64,000 bases of DNA from NCBI RefSeq assembly GCF_000422885.1, contig NZ_AUGX01000009.1, forward strand, positions 1 to 64,000, written 5' to 3'. Origin of the DNA: Ottowia thiooxydans DSM 14619. Its GTDB lineage: Bacteria; Pseudomonadota; Gammaproteobacteria; Burkholderiales; Burkholderiaceae_C. How positions within the stretch are numbered: the first letter of the stretch is position 1; each line of letters starts with the position of its first letter. Both the position numbers and the translations under genes were made by a program. The notes beneath the pieces are model-generated. The model had not been told where the DNA came from, ran no database searches, and saw only the letters and a list, made by a program, of their open reading frames with translations. Below, piece by piece: positions 22,505 through 31,638 of the stretch.

Positions 22505-24157
22505 CTACGGGTAGCGCGACTTCACGCCGAGGTAGTAATTGCCATCGTTGCGCTTCACGTGCGTAAACATCACTTTGAACTCACGGTAGAAATTGGCGCT
22601 GGTCATTGGCTTGCTGTAGCCATTCCGTTCGCACCAGAGTTTGAAGTGGTCATAGGCTAGGCTTGCCTTGATCTCTGCAGCAGGGTCTTTCACGCAGTCA
22701 TTTTCTAACCACTGGCCAATGATGTCCATCTCATTGCGGTACTCGGCAATGGCATCGGAAATCACCGAAGGCTCGCTGAGTCCATTCTTTTTCCAGTCCT
22801 GATAGCCCTTGAGCGCCCAGTTCAGGATGCCCGGCAACTCGGCTTTTAGTTCCTCGCCAAGTTTTGGATTGCGCATATTTGGCGGGATGCTGACTTCGAA
22901 GGGAATGGTCTTTACGCGGCGCCAGATACCGTTGTCACGACCAACGATAGCCGGTTTGTGGTTGCCTGCCACAAACAGTTTGAATTGCGGCACGAACTCG
23001 AAGTGCTCCATGTAGAGAAAGCGTGCAGTGATGCGTTCGCCGCCGGTCATCTGCTTGACGAGTGCTTCGTTCAGGCGGGTACCGGATTCGGTTTCGTTGC
23101 TGAGTACCACGCGTGCACCTTGCAAGCGAGCGAGGTCGTTGGTGGTGCTGGAGCGATTCGCCATCAAGGACTCGGGCTGGATCGTCTTGACTAATCCTTG
23201 GCCGAGCAGTTCCGCGATCACGTTCAGCAGCGTGCTCTTACCATTGGCTCCAGAGCCGTGTAGGAAGAAGTACGCCTGCTCGCTCGTCTCACCGGAAAGC
23301 GCATAGCCGACTACGCGCTGAATGTAGGCCATCAACTTTTTGTCCCCGCTGAAGGTGGTCAAGAGGAAAGCATGGAACTTTGGGCACTTCGCGTTCGGGT
23401 CGAACTGAATGGGGCTGTGCGTCGTTAAAAGGTCTTCCTTGCGAGCGAGACGCAGGCGCCCAGTTTTGAGTTCAATGACACCATTGGCGACACCTAGCAG
23501 CATGGGGTGACTGTTAAGCATTGTGGGGCTGACAGACAATGCGGGATGCGACTGGGCCAGTTCCAGCATAGCCTTGAGGCGCGAGAGTTGGAGGCTGATC
23601 TTGACGTGTCCCAGCCATTTGCGCTGTGCATCCTCGTTTTGCACAAAGGCGGAATGAGTGGACATGCTGCGCACAGCTTCTTTGGCAATTTCCATGATCT
23701 GACTCTCTCCGTCACGCACCCAATTCAAGCCGTTCCAGATATGCCAGCCCTGAGAATGGACGTAGCGCACGCGGTCTTGGATTGCGTTTGAGAACGCTTC
23801 AGCGTTGCCAGCGTCTGTCATCGAGAGCGGGTCAACTGTGCCGGTCGGCGGGTAGCGCGACACGCTGGCGGCGATAGCCTTTACCTCCTCATCGGGCAGT
23901 GGGGGATTACAGTGCTCGGCGTTGTGTTTCAGCAAGGCGGCTTCGATGGCATCTTGACTGAAGCCGTTGCGACGCATCCCACCTGAAAGGCTGGTGAGCG
24001 TGTTGTTGCGGCTAGATTCGGGGATTGTCGAATCATTCGCCGCATCACGGTTCATTGCCGAGCGCGCGGCTATTGGCAACTTCAGCCCCAGCGTTGCCAT
24101 CAGTTCTTGATAGGGCGAAGGTGCGAGGTAAATGAGTGAGGCAATGGGTTTAGGCAT
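22505..24157 (-). CDS. P4-type phage/plasmid DNA helicase (primase C-terminal and D5 domains)
   Basis: The product has 550 residues. The N-terminal part holds a PriCT-like domain (LSGGMRRNGFSQDAIEAALL, about 55-108), followed by the D5_N region and a superfamily 3 helicase core with Walker A GSGANGKSTLLN (about residue 305) and the later VLSNETESG and LFVAGNHKP motifs. The family unwinds satellite or plasmid origins. Its start overlaps the stop of the upstream primase gene by eight bases, so primase and helicase form one unit. Confidence 0.9.
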   Translation of the reverse strand: MPKPIASLIYLAPSPYQELMATLGLKLPIAARSAMNRDAANDSTIPESSRNNTLTSLSGGMRRNGFSQDAIEAALLKHNAEHCNPPLPDEEVKAIAASVSRYPPTGTVDPLSMTDAGNAEAFSNAIQDRVRYVHSQGWHIWNGLNWVRDGESQIMEIAKEAVRSMSTHSAFVQNEDAQRKWLGHVKISLQLSRLKAMLELAQSHPALSVSPTMLNSHPMLLGVANGVIELKTGRLRLARKEDLLTTHSPIQFDPNAKCPKFHAFLLTTFSGDKKLMAYIQRVVGYALSGETSEQAYFFLHGSGANGKSTLLNVIAELLGQGLVKTIQPESLMANRSSTTNDLARLQGARVVLSNETESGTRLNEALVKQMTGGERITARFLYMEHFEFVPQFKLFVAGNHKPAIVGRDNGIWRRVKTIPFEVSIPPNMRNPKLGEELKAELPGILNWALKGYQDWKKNGLSEPSVISDAIAEYRNEMDIIGQWLENDCVKDPAAEIKASLAYDHFKLWCERNGYSKPMTSANFYREFKVMFTHVKRNDGNYYLGVKSRYP

Positions 24158-24713
24158 GAGTGTTCTCCTTGCTGAGCAGTGCGTGGATGCGGGTTTGAAA
24201 CGGTGCGCCCTTCTGATGCCAGAAGCCGGGTAGGCGCATCACGCGTGGCAGATCACAAACCTTGGTATCGGCATCGAATTTCTTGGCAAGCTGCTGCTGG
24301 AGCGGCTTAAAGTGCACCAGCGGCAGGCCGTGGGTCAACCAGTACGCATGCCAGCGACCGGGACTGCTTTCGACAACAACGTGCGGGCGGTATGGCAGAA
24401 CCGGAGGCAACGGCGCACCATCTAAATCGGCAAACAAGGCGCGTACTCCGACAACGTTGGCTGCAGTGCGGCACGTCTTCGCGTTGTCATGTACGATGCC
24501 GTCGCCCTTGTTGACCATCACGAACACGCCCTGACCCTGCTGGTTCAGGTGCATCAAGGTGCTCTGATGCTCCGCAAACGTTCCGTGCAAGACCACGCTG
24601 CCGCCGCGCTTCTCTCCCGAATCGTAGAAGGTCTGGAACGTGTAGACGCCATCGGGATCGAGTGTCGCAAGAAAGGTGCTCGCGTCTTCAAGATTGAACT
24701 GGAGGCGTGTCAT
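24150..24713 (-). CDS. RepB-like DNA primase (archaeo-eukaryotic primase fold)
   Basis: The product has 187 residues beginning MTRLQFN. It shows the catalytic motif ALFADLDG of RepB/PrimPol-type primases, the histidine strand SSPGRWHAYWLT and the third motif CDLPRVMRLPGFWHQK. The start ATG overlaps the stop of the upstream HTH gene (ATGA). With the helicase downstream it supplies priming for self-replication of segment 1. A longer start at 24755 exists but would overlap the HTH gene more. Confidence 0.85.
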   Translation of the reverse strand: MTRLQFNLEDASTFLATLDPDGVYTFQTFYDSGEKRGGSVVLHGTFAEHQSTLMHLNQQGQGVFVMVNKGDGIVHDNAKTCRTAANVVGVRALFADLDGAPLPPVLPYRPHVVVESSPGRWHAYWLTHGLPLVHFKPLQQQLAKKFDADTKVCDLPRVMRLPGFWHQKGAPFQTRIHALLSKENTHA

Positions 24714-24922
24714 TGCTTGCCCTCCAACGCGGCGCGGATGGAAGCCACGGGCCAAGCCAAGCGTCCATTGATGCGGACAGGGCGGATCGGGCCATTCTCA
24801 CGACAGGCCCAGACACGCAAGGTTTGCTGCGAGCGGCTCAGGTGAAAGGCCGCTTCAGCGGTGGAAATTGCGGAGCGGGTTTCCTGTTCCAGCGGCTGCG
24901 GGATGGGACGGGAGTAAGCCAT
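24710..24922 (-). CDS. Small HTH protein (AlpA/excisionase-like)
   Basis: The product has 70 residues. The helix-turn-helix core is STAEAAFHLSRSQQTLRVWA followed by the wing PIRPVRINGRLAWPVASIRA, the layout of MerR-like excisionase/AlpA proteins. Such proteins activate satellite replication genes or direct excision. It has a ribosome site (GGAAAAAAG) and its stop overlaps the primase start. Confidence 0.75.
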   Translation of the reverse strand: MAYSRPIPQPLEQETRSAISTAEAAFHLSRSQQTLRVWACRENGPIRPVRINGRLAWPVASIRAALEGKQ

Positions 24923-25101
24923 CTTTTTTCCTTACGGATGTTTAGGTGGCTTCTCATTCTCATGAGAGGACAGAAATGGCCTAATGCGGGCTTTGGCTCT
25001 GCATGGGCCGGGTCAACAGACTGATATGGCGGGAGAGGTGATATCGGGTGCCGGGCAATTCCGGGCGAATGCGGACAGTTTCCGCATTGCATATAGGCGC
25101 T

Positions 25102-25674
25102 TTAAGCGCTGGGGACAGGCCAAGGATTGCTAGGTGGCACCTTGGTGGAATTGTGATCACTTGCCAGCTTGTCATGCTGGCGAGCCCACTCAAGGGCCAG
25201 CGCTTCGTTCCATAGGCCATGTGCTTCGGATTGAGCCACGCTAAGGCCGTTTTCTCTGGCGCGCTTGAGGTCTTCTTCAATCGTCGGCCAGACCTTGGTC
25301 CGGTAGCGTTGGATCAGCTTATCCTTCTTGACGATGCGATCTGGCGTCGGTGCGTGTAGTGTCCGATCCAATTCGGTAGCGACCGGCGCGTGATTGTGCT
25401 GACGAAGCCACTCAAGGGCGCTCGCCATCTTGATAATTGTCTTGAGCGTGATAGGCGGGTGCTCGAACTGGCCGCATTCAATGGCGCCCGCGTGAACCCC
25501 TGCGATGAGTGTTTCATGTTCGGCGCTCAAGTCAAGAGCATCACCATTCGAGCCAATTACGTCGCTGAGCGCGCGCGGGTCGATTCCGGACATCAGCGCC
25601 GCCAGTTGCCAGATGGCGAGAGCGTCACGCTCCCGCCAATCGGCGTAGTTGGCCCGGTGGCCTGTCTCCGACAT
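25102..25674 (-). CDS. Hypothetical protein of satellite segment 1
   Basis: The product has about 190 residues starting MSETGHRANYADW, mostly helical and charged, with no recognised family. Features seen: WRERDALAIWQLAALMSGID near the start and AHGLWNEALALEWARQHDKL near the end. This kind of protein is common beside replication genes of integrated elements in Burkholderiales, but I cannot assign a role. It begins 12 bases after the antitoxin gene, so it is in the same operon. The 179 bases between it and the HTH gene hold nothing obvious. Confidence 0.6.
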   Translation of the reverse strand: MSETGHRANYADWRERDALAIWQLAALMSGIDPRALSDVIGSNGDALDLSAEHETLIAGVHAGAIECGQFEHPPITLKTIIKMASALEWLRQHNHAPVATELDRTLHAPTPDRIVKKDKLIQRYRTKVWPTIEEDLKRARENGLSVAQSEAHGLWNEALALEWARQHDKLASDHNSTKVPPSNPWPVPSA

Positions 25675-25685
25675 GGGTGATGCCC

Positions 25686-25973
25686 TCAAGCCGCCAATGC
25701 GTCAATGACCGCACGCGGGTTGCGCTCGATCACATTGAGCAGCACAAGCGATGCACCGTGCGGTTTGCGGTCGCCGCGCTCCCAGTGGCGCAACGTGGCG
25801 GTGGAAAATCCGAACTTCGCCGCGAACTCTTCTTGCGTCATGTCCACCTTGGCGCGTAGCGCCTTCACGTCTACTGGGCGCGGACGATGCACGCGCACGC
25901 CCCGGTCATGCCCTTCGGCATGGGCAATGGCTTCCTGCAAGCCGCGTTTGATGCTGTCGAATGCTGTGCTCAT
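25686..25973 (-). CDS. HTH antitoxin (HigA/NadS-like)
   Basis: The product has 95 residues starting MSTAFDSIKRGLQEAI. The C-terminal Cro/C1-type helix-turn-helix is DVKALRAKVDMTQEEFAAKF followed by GFSTATLRHWERGDRKPHG. It directly follows the RelE-like toxin gene with an ATGA overlap, the toxin-first order of HigBA-type modules. It should bind and neutralise the toxin and repress the pair. Confidence 0.85.
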   Translation of the reverse strand: MSTAFDSIKRGLQEAIAHAEGHDRGVRVHRPRPVDVKALRAKVDMTQEEFAAKFGFSTATLRHWERGDRKPHGASLVLLNVIERNPRAVIDALAA

Positions 25974-26317
25974 TTTTTCCGTCCTTTCGCCTTCCAAATG
26001 CTGACCAGTGCGCCGGTTAAGTCGGCTAGTTCATTGCGCTCTGTCTTGCTCAGATTGGCACGATCACCTTTTGCAAAGAGGGTCAGCAGATAGAGCGGCA
26101 TGTGTTCGTCATGGAAGTAGTAGATGACTCGCACGCCACCGCTCTTGCCGTGATCACCCCTGCGCCAGCGCAGCTTGCGGACGCCACCCGTACCTTCCAT
26201 CAGGTCGCCCGCCTTGGGGTGCGAAGACAGATACCTGATCAGGTCTTGCCGCTCTTCAAGGCTGAACAACTTGTCCGCCGTGCGGATGAATTCAGGTAGC
26301 TCGGCGACCGTTTGCAT
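25970..26317 (-). CDS. RelE/HigB-like toxin
   Basis: The product has 115 residues with the RelE-superfamily pattern: FSLEERQDLIRYLSSHPKAG, then VRKLRWRRGDHGKSGGVRVI, YYFHDEHMPLYLLTLFAKGD and the terminal SKTERNELADLTG. RelE-like toxins cleave mRNA on the ribosome. With the downstream antitoxin it forms a type II pair that probably stabilises the element. It starts 33 bases from the integrase stop. Confidence 0.87.
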   Translation of the reverse strand: MQTVAELPEFIRTADKLFSLEERQDLIRYLSSHPKAGDLMEGTGGVRKLRWRRGDHGKSGGVRVIYYFHDEHMPLYLLTLFAKGDRANLSKTERNELADLTGALVSIWKAKGRKK

Positions 26318-26350
26318 GAGTTTGATTGTAATCCAATGGGACGGTTCCAG

Positions 26351-27682
26351 TCATTTGTTCATCACGCGCAGATTGGGCCTGTCAGCGGCAGGCGTGAACT
26401 CGACCCCGGCGTGTTCCAGCATCCATGCCTCAATCCGTTGGTGATGAACACGCAGCAGGTCAAGCGGACGGACTCGGTAGTGCTTCTCGGCGGTGGCACT
26501 GGGCTTGTGGCCTTGGATTTGCGCAACTACGCCTGCGGGGACTTCCAGCCACTCGGACAGTGTTCCGAAACTGCGTCGCAGGCCGTGTAGCGTCAGTTCC
26601 AGTCCTGCCGTGGCGCAGGCTTGCCGGTGCGCGATGCTGGGTTCGACGACGCGCCCGCTTTTGCTGGTTGGGCTGCTAAATACCCATTCATTACGACGCG
26701 GCAGGGCAGCGATCAGGCTTTCCACATAGGCCGTGAGAGGTACCGGGCGTGTGCCATCGATCTTGTCCCCAAAGGTCATGCCCTTCCAGCGAAAGTTTAT
26801 GTCGTCCCAGCGAAGCTCGCCTAGTTCCTCGCGCCGCGCGCCTGTTAGCAGCAGGCATTGCAGGTAGGCGGAAATCACGGGGTTCTGGAGTTGGCGCACT
26901 TGGGCAAACCACGCATTCAACTGCTCCCGCTGAAGCACATCGCTCTTGGGCTTCATGCGGCCAGCAGTCTCGCGGGCCTTCTTGCTGCTGGCGGCAGCAG
27001 CGTCAGTGGTCGTACGGTAGTCCGGGTGAGTTGCGCACCAGCGCATGAAAGCCTTCAACTGCCGCAATGCCAGCCGTAGGCGGGCGGGGCGTGTTTGGGC
27101 TTCTTTTGCGGCCCACATTTCGACCCGCTCAGACGTTAAGTCCAGCAGGCGGATCGCCATTAGTTCTGCAAGCGGGCCTGCTATGGTCACGGCGTCGGGC
27201 ATGCGCTTTCGCTTCTCGCCACCAGCCTGAGACAGTTTCACGTGGTCGGCATAGTTGCGCGCGCCCCAGTGCGGGCGGCGCTCCTCCAGATACGCCTGCC
27301 ATGCTTCGCTGACCGTGACGGCTTCGCGAGCCTGCCGTTGCAGCAGAGCTTCTGCTTCCGACGCACGGTGCTGGCGTTCGGCTTCCTCAGCCGCGAGCGT
27401 GCTGCGCTTGACCTCCGCCGGGTTGCGGCCCTCGTCGATTTGCCGCTGATGCTCGCGTGCCTTGGCGCGGGCCTGCTCGATAGACCAAGCGGCTGGGGTC
27501 CCGATGGTGATCCGCACGGTTTTTCCGTGGGGCTCGCCTTGGAAGATATAGGCTGGCTTGCCCTTGGGCGTCACGCGCAGCCCCAAGCCGGGTGTTGCGG
27601 CATCCCAAAGGAATGCCTGCTTTTTATCTGCAGGACAGGTAAAGGCGGACACTCGGCCCGCCGTGAATGCAATCTTTGCCAT
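26351..27682 (-). CDS. Tyrosine-type site-specific integrase (P4-like)
   Basis: The product has 443 residues. It begins with the DUF4102-type arm-binding domain (WDAATPGLGLRVTPKGKPAY, YIFQGEPHGKTVRITIG), has a core-binding domain (about 125-220), and a catalytic domain with arginine in TGARREELGELRWDD, HGLRRSFG, GHKPS and the tyrosine in AEKHYRV. It lies next to the attachment repeat at 27861, as expected for the integrase of segment 1 acting at tRNA-Phe. Confidence 0.95.
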   Translation of the reverse strand: MAKIAFTAGRVSAFTCPADKKQAFLWDAATPGLGLRVTPKGKPAYIFQGEPHGKTVRITIGTPAAWSIEQARAKAREHQRQIDEGRNPAEVKRSTLAAEEAERQHRASEAEALLQRQAREAVTVSEAWQAYLEERRPHWGARNYADHVKLSQAGGEKRKRMPDAVTIAGPLAELMAIRLLDLTSERVEMWAAKEAQTRPARLRLALRQLKAFMRWCATHPDYRTTTDAAAASSKKARETAGRMKPKSDVLQREQLNAWFAQVRQLQNPVISAYLQCLLLTGARREELGELRWDDINFRWKGMTFGDKIDGTRPVPLTAYVESLIAALPRRNEWVFSSPTSKSGRVVEPSIAHRQACATAGLELTLHGLRRSFGTLSEWLEVPAGVVAQIQGHKPSATAEKHYRVRPLDLLRVHHQRIEAWMLEHAGVEFTPAADRPNLRVMNK

Positions 27683-27708
27683 ATTGGTTCCCCGGTCTCA
27701 CTGCGACG

Positions 27709-27733
27709 CCGATGTAAGGGCGGATGTAAGACG
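27709..27733 (+). repeat. Putative integrase arm-type site, right end of segment 1
   Basis: This is the second copy of the 25-base sequence with two GATGTAAG units, identical and in the same orientation as 20674-20698. It lies 26 bases upstream of the integrase start, overlapping its likely promoter, so binding could also autoregulate the integrase. Confidence 0.6.
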
Positions 27734-27860
27734 AATTCTGGAAGAAAGGGGCACAAAGATCAACGCGGCGCAACGTTGAGAGGATCTTTGAGTTGAGTAA
27801 GTTGTTGATTTAGATGCTGAAAATCAACAAAACAGAACCCCGTGAAATTGACCAAAGCGA

Positions 27861-27909
27861 GGATTGAAAATCCGCGTGTCGTTGGTTCGATTCCGACCCA
27901 GGCCACCAA
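27861..27909 (+). repeat. Internal attachment site between segments 1 and 2
   Basis: Identical over 49 bases to the 3' part of tRNA-Phe (20571-20619). It is the right boundary of segment 1 and left boundary of segment 2. The following bases (27914-27954) form a terminator-like stem ACGCCTCAG/CTGGGGCGT that also follows the third copy at 48196. The rest of the gap 27683-28156 has no gene. Confidence 0.9.
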
Positions 27910-28156
27910 TCACCATACGCCTCAGCGCTCGAAAGAGTTCTGGGGCGTTGCTGTTTCTGGGGGCAGGTCAGGGGCCTGACCCGCTAGTCCTATAGAAGAA
28001 CGGCCGCTGACGACCAATCGCGGAGGGTCGAGAAACTGACCTTAAACGAGGATAGCAAAGCGTTGTGCTTCGCTCCGAGCGCATGTTAGCGCCCACAGAG
28101 TTGAAGATCGGTGCAACTGGTCACGAAATGCTTTCGGTTGGACGACGGCGCCTGTC

Positions 28157-30028
28157 TTAGAGCGCTGGGCTTGCATCGTGGGCGGCAATCGCAGCAAGCG
28201 CAAGTTTGAAAGCCTCCTGCACTCCTTCTATGCGAAGCGCACTCACCCTCCCTTTTCGCTGGTCCTTCTCTTCCTCCAGAAGGTTATGAACAGCATTGAC
28301 CCATTTGTACTCATTCTTTAGGGCCTCTGCATGAGATGGTTCTCTATATCTTTGGGCGAATACAGCCGATACCATATCGCATGACTCGCGACCAAGATTT
28401 ACCAAAGTGCGGACAAAGGCTTTGGGGTCGATGGTGGCGAAGACGGGAACGTCGTAGAACTTTGAATTTCCACTGTTCGTGATTATCACGGCTCTTGCGA
28501 ATTCGCGGGTCGAGCCCTCCAACAGTTTTAACAAGTTCTCTCCCTCTGCGGGCAACGCATCAACTTTGGCCTTTTCTTTTGCCTGATTGATGTAGGCGTG
28601 GAACATTGAAAATTGTGAAACATCAGTTCCGTGGTACCCATGTCCAAGCCACCCAATCATTATTTCGCTTCCGTCATTCTTGCCCTGATTGAGCAACTGC
28701 TGATTGAATGCAAGTTGATCGACCTGTTCTTTGCCCATTGCTAGAATTTCTTCCGCCGTGGCGGTCAGCAAGCCCTTGCTCTCGTAATGCAGAAGCATTC
28801 CAACTACATGTCTGACTTCTCCAAGTCGTTTGAACCTCTTGTCCTTGAGATCCTTATATACTCGTGCGAGCAGCTTTTCGAACGCCTCGTCGGACAAGTC
28901 TTGACCGTACCAGAGTTTTACCCAGTCCTCCCTGTCTTTAGCCGACGCCAAATACGAACTGCGTGCTAATGCCGAATTGATGCGAATAAAGTCGAACAAC
29001 CCCGTTGTGAAAATGGCTTGCCACATATCTGCTGGGATAACTAAGTCCCATGAGGATAAAGACGCATATTTGCCACGCAAATGTGCCAACACTAACTCGG
29101 TTGAATTTTTCTCGCGCTTGCTCACACTTGACATGTCAACTCCTCTAATTGGGATTTCGTTTGGTGCAAATGATCCTGCGCGAATCTCAATAGAGAAAAT
29201 TAAAAACCGTTCAAGAAGAGCGCCGATGAGTGCTTCATTTTTTAACGCATTCTTTGTCAGTCCCATCAGAAACCGTGAAAAATCGAGGATGGTTTGACGG
29301 AGACTCCTTAGATTTGAAAGTTCAGACTCAGTATAAATCTGTTTGATTAAATTCGAGTGATGCCCGATCAGCTCTTGATGAGCCGGGGGCATTTCTGAAA
29401 AGAATGATGAAAGCGCTTCGTCAAGATTTGGTTCGATCGTTAATGTCTTTCCAATGAGCTTTTCTTTAATTCTGTCATAACGATTTTTGTCACTATCTTT
29501 TGATAGATCGTTCTCGATTTCTGCCTCATTGGCAATGAGAATAACTTTAGCTTCCTCGTGCTCGATAAACGTATTAACATAGCCTAGCAACTCAGGCATC
29601 GGAATTCTGCATCTTTCCACGTCATCGAAAACAAATATAATACCAAGGCCGTCTTTAATAAAGTCGCTTACGTCGATCTGGGGAAGCGATGCGTTGACAG
29701 ACCCTTGGTCATTTCCAGGAAGCTCAATCTTAAGAGCAAGCTTGAGGCTTCCCTTCAACAAGCGCCCTACATACTTCATACCCTTTGAGCTCAATACGGG
29801 GTGGAGTTGACGATAGATTTCATCGTCAATCATTGAAGTTGCACCAAGCCCATACAAACTTACATATATATATTTTTGTTCTTTCAAATATTCTCGGGCG
29901 AAAGCTTTAAAAAAATAGGTCTTTCCAGATCCCCACGGCCCACTCAGCATTACGGCATATTTAGGTGCGGACTTCAGATCGAGGTAGTAGCCGAGTAGCT
30001 CTTTGACTTGTTGATTGTGCAACGACAT
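28157..30028 (-). CDS. KAP-family P-loop NTPase
   Basis: The product has 623 residues. Walker A is GPWGSGKTYFFKAF (about residues 30-43) and Walker B is IIFVFDDVERC (about 130-140), followed by VILIANEAEI, the KAP/STAND-like pattern in which an insertion follows the P-loop. The C-terminal two thirds are helical with no recognised effector domain. KAP NTPases are frequent on mobile islands and several anti-phage systems use them. Codon use and AT content are unlike the core genes, a sign of transfer. The start follows a plausible promoter region 30029-30395, which holds no gene. Confidence 0.8.
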   Translation of the reverse strand: MSLHNQQVKELLGYYLDLKSAPKYAVMLSGPWGSGKTYFFKAFAREYLKEQKYIYVSLYGLGATSMIDDEIYRQLHPVLSSKGMKYVGRLLKGSLKLALKIELPGNDQGSVNASLPQIDVSDFIKDGLGIIFVFDDVERCRIPMPELLGYVNTFIEHEEAKVILIANEAEIENDLSKDSDKNRYDRIKEKLIGKTLTIEPNLDEALSSFFSEMPPAHQELIGHHSNLIKQIYTESELSNLRSLRQTILDFSRFLMGLTKNALKNEALIGALLERFLIFSIEIRAGSFAPNEIPIRGVDMSSVSKREKNSTELVLAHLRGKYASLSSWDLVIPADMWQAIFTTGLFDFIRINSALARSSYLASAKDREDWVKLWYGQDLSDEAFEKLLARVYKDLKDKRFKRLGEVRHVVGMLLHYESKGLLTATAEEILAMGKEQVDQLAFNQQLLNQGKNDGSEIMIGWLGHGYHGTDVSQFSMFHAYINQAKEKAKVDALPAEGENLLKLLEGSTREFARAVIITNSGNSKFYDVPVFATIDPKAFVRTLVNLGRESCDMVSAVFAQRYREPSHAEALKNEYKWVNAVHNLLEEEKDQRKGRVSALRIEGVQEAFKLALAAIAAHDASPAL

Positions 30029-30395
30029 TTTATTCTTTGAGCAATAGAATTGAAGCTATTCGAAGCTCCTGAGTATTCACTAGTAGAGCAGCGCTACAGC
30101 GTCATGCATTAAAATTCGTTTTAAATTTAAATGGCTCTGACTATTAAGATGGTCGCAAACACAGGAATTGATAATCTCAGTTGATCATTCGATGCAAGTC
30201 GCCAATTCCAAGTGGCCCGGGATTTTGTATCTGGGAAGGCCTGCGGTGAGACTGGCTGGGTACACTGTAAGGAATGAATGCAAGCAATTGACCTTCATCG
30301 CCTGCCGCTCGGTTAACGTTCATAGGGCTATCATGCCAGAGCCCCCCTTTGGCCTAACTTAGTCGAGAAGCTGATCAAGGACTGTTTATGGTTGC

Positions 30396-31520
30396 CTATG
30401 ACCGGTCAACAGCTCCTCGACGTCGGAGTTCGAAGTCGAGCGGATGGTCGATCAACGAGTGAATCGCGTTCCTGTTCCAAACAAAGCTCGCATCCACGTT
30501 GATATGTGACGGGTCCACGGCGGTTATGGACTTGTCATCTAAGAAGATCACGCCGGAGAGATGCTTTGTAACGTCTGCGGCTGGAATGTTCGATTTGACC
30601 TTCTTATTGAATTTGCTCGCGAGATCGACGGAACCGATATAGTTGTTGAAGAATTGCCTTCCGAATGCAGTCTGGAATGCCTCCTTGCCAGGCCCTAGGA
30701 AGACACTTTCTCCTGCCCATGGAAACATCACATAGGTGATCACCGTCGGCTCAACGCGCGAGAATTTCTTAATGTGGCCGAAAAGGAGCGTGTGATGCTT
30801 TGTTGCGTGTTCCTCGGGCGAATACGAGCGCGTGCTGACGTAGGCCCCTGCGTTCCAGGCGAACTCGTAGGACAGACCCAGGATGACTTGGCTCTTTAAT
30901 CGCGGTGTCCTGGCCTTAACATCTACCCCGTTCACAAGCTCTGCCAACAGTTTGGGCCGATTCACGACATACGGCGTGAAGTCGCCATCATGATCGTAAG
31001 TCGGCACAATCGTCATGCGCACGATGCCCTTGGCCTTTCGGAACTCGTCAAAGATGCCTTTGAGAATTTGACCGGTCTTATCCGAAAGATTTTTCGTATC
31101 CATCGAGACGCTCAGAGTCTTCAAGCGCATGTCGTGGTTTGCGTTCTGCATGCCCATTTCGGAGGCGAGCGTGTCCGATGCCGGCAATGTTCGATCCAAC
31201 TCGATATTGCCGGGACCGGTCTGCGGGATCGCCAGAAAGTAGTCTAGCGCGCACAACTCTGCATACGCCCCATCCCACTCGTCCTCGGCGACTCGATTCA
31301 CGGCGCCGAGCACGTCTTTGCGAAGGCTAGGATCAATATTAATGGCCGCTTCGATACGTCTCAGCCGGGATGCGTAGTTAGTTTTGAATTCGGCAAACTC
31401 ATCCGGATGTGCAAGTGCGCCGATCACGTTGTTAGACAGGGTTTTCGTGACATCGAACGTCGCGGATCCCGCTCCAAAAATATTGTCGACAAACGCGGCG
31501 TAATCCGATCTGTGTGTCAT
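30396..31520 (-). CDS. Unknown protein with possible PD-(D/E)XK nuclease motif
   Basis: The product has 374 residues and no family I recognise. Around residues 80-150 it shows the order E (AYAELCALDYFL), then D/hydrophobic strand (DMRLKTLSVSMDTKNL), which resembles the E...D...(D/E)XK core of restriction-like nucleases; this is a pattern reading only. The C-terminal half has many aromatic residues and no membrane segment. It is preceded on the same strand by an XRE regulator and lies between KAP NTPase and HTH genes, so a role in island defence or its control is likely but unproven. Confidence 0.6.
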   Translation of the reverse strand: MTHRSDYAAFVDNIFGAGSATFDVTKTLSNNVIGALAHPDEFAEFKTNYASRLRRIEAAINIDPSLRKDVLGAVNRVAEDEWDGAYAELCALDYFLAIPQTGPGNIELDRTLPASDTLASEMGMQNANHDMRLKTLSVSMDTKNLSDKTGQILKGIFDEFRKAKGIVRMTIVPTYDHDGDFTPYVVNRPKLLAELVNGVDVKARTPRLKSQVILGLSYEFAWNAGAYVSTRSYSPEEHATKHHTLLFGHIKKFSRVEPTVITYVMFPWAGESVFLGPGKEAFQTAFGRQFFNNYIGSVDLASKFNKKVKSNIPAADVTKHLSGVIFLDDKSITAVDPSHINVDASFVWNRNAIHSLIDHPLDFELRRRGAVDRS

Positions 31521-31638
31521 ATACCACCTCTATTGTGTTCTGTAGCCCACGCCTTAACGCGGGCTGCAGGGTCTGCCAAGCTACCTCATAGCTGTCGTTC
31601 TTGCAGGTGCCTCCAACCGGAGGTTGCTAGGCGGCGAC

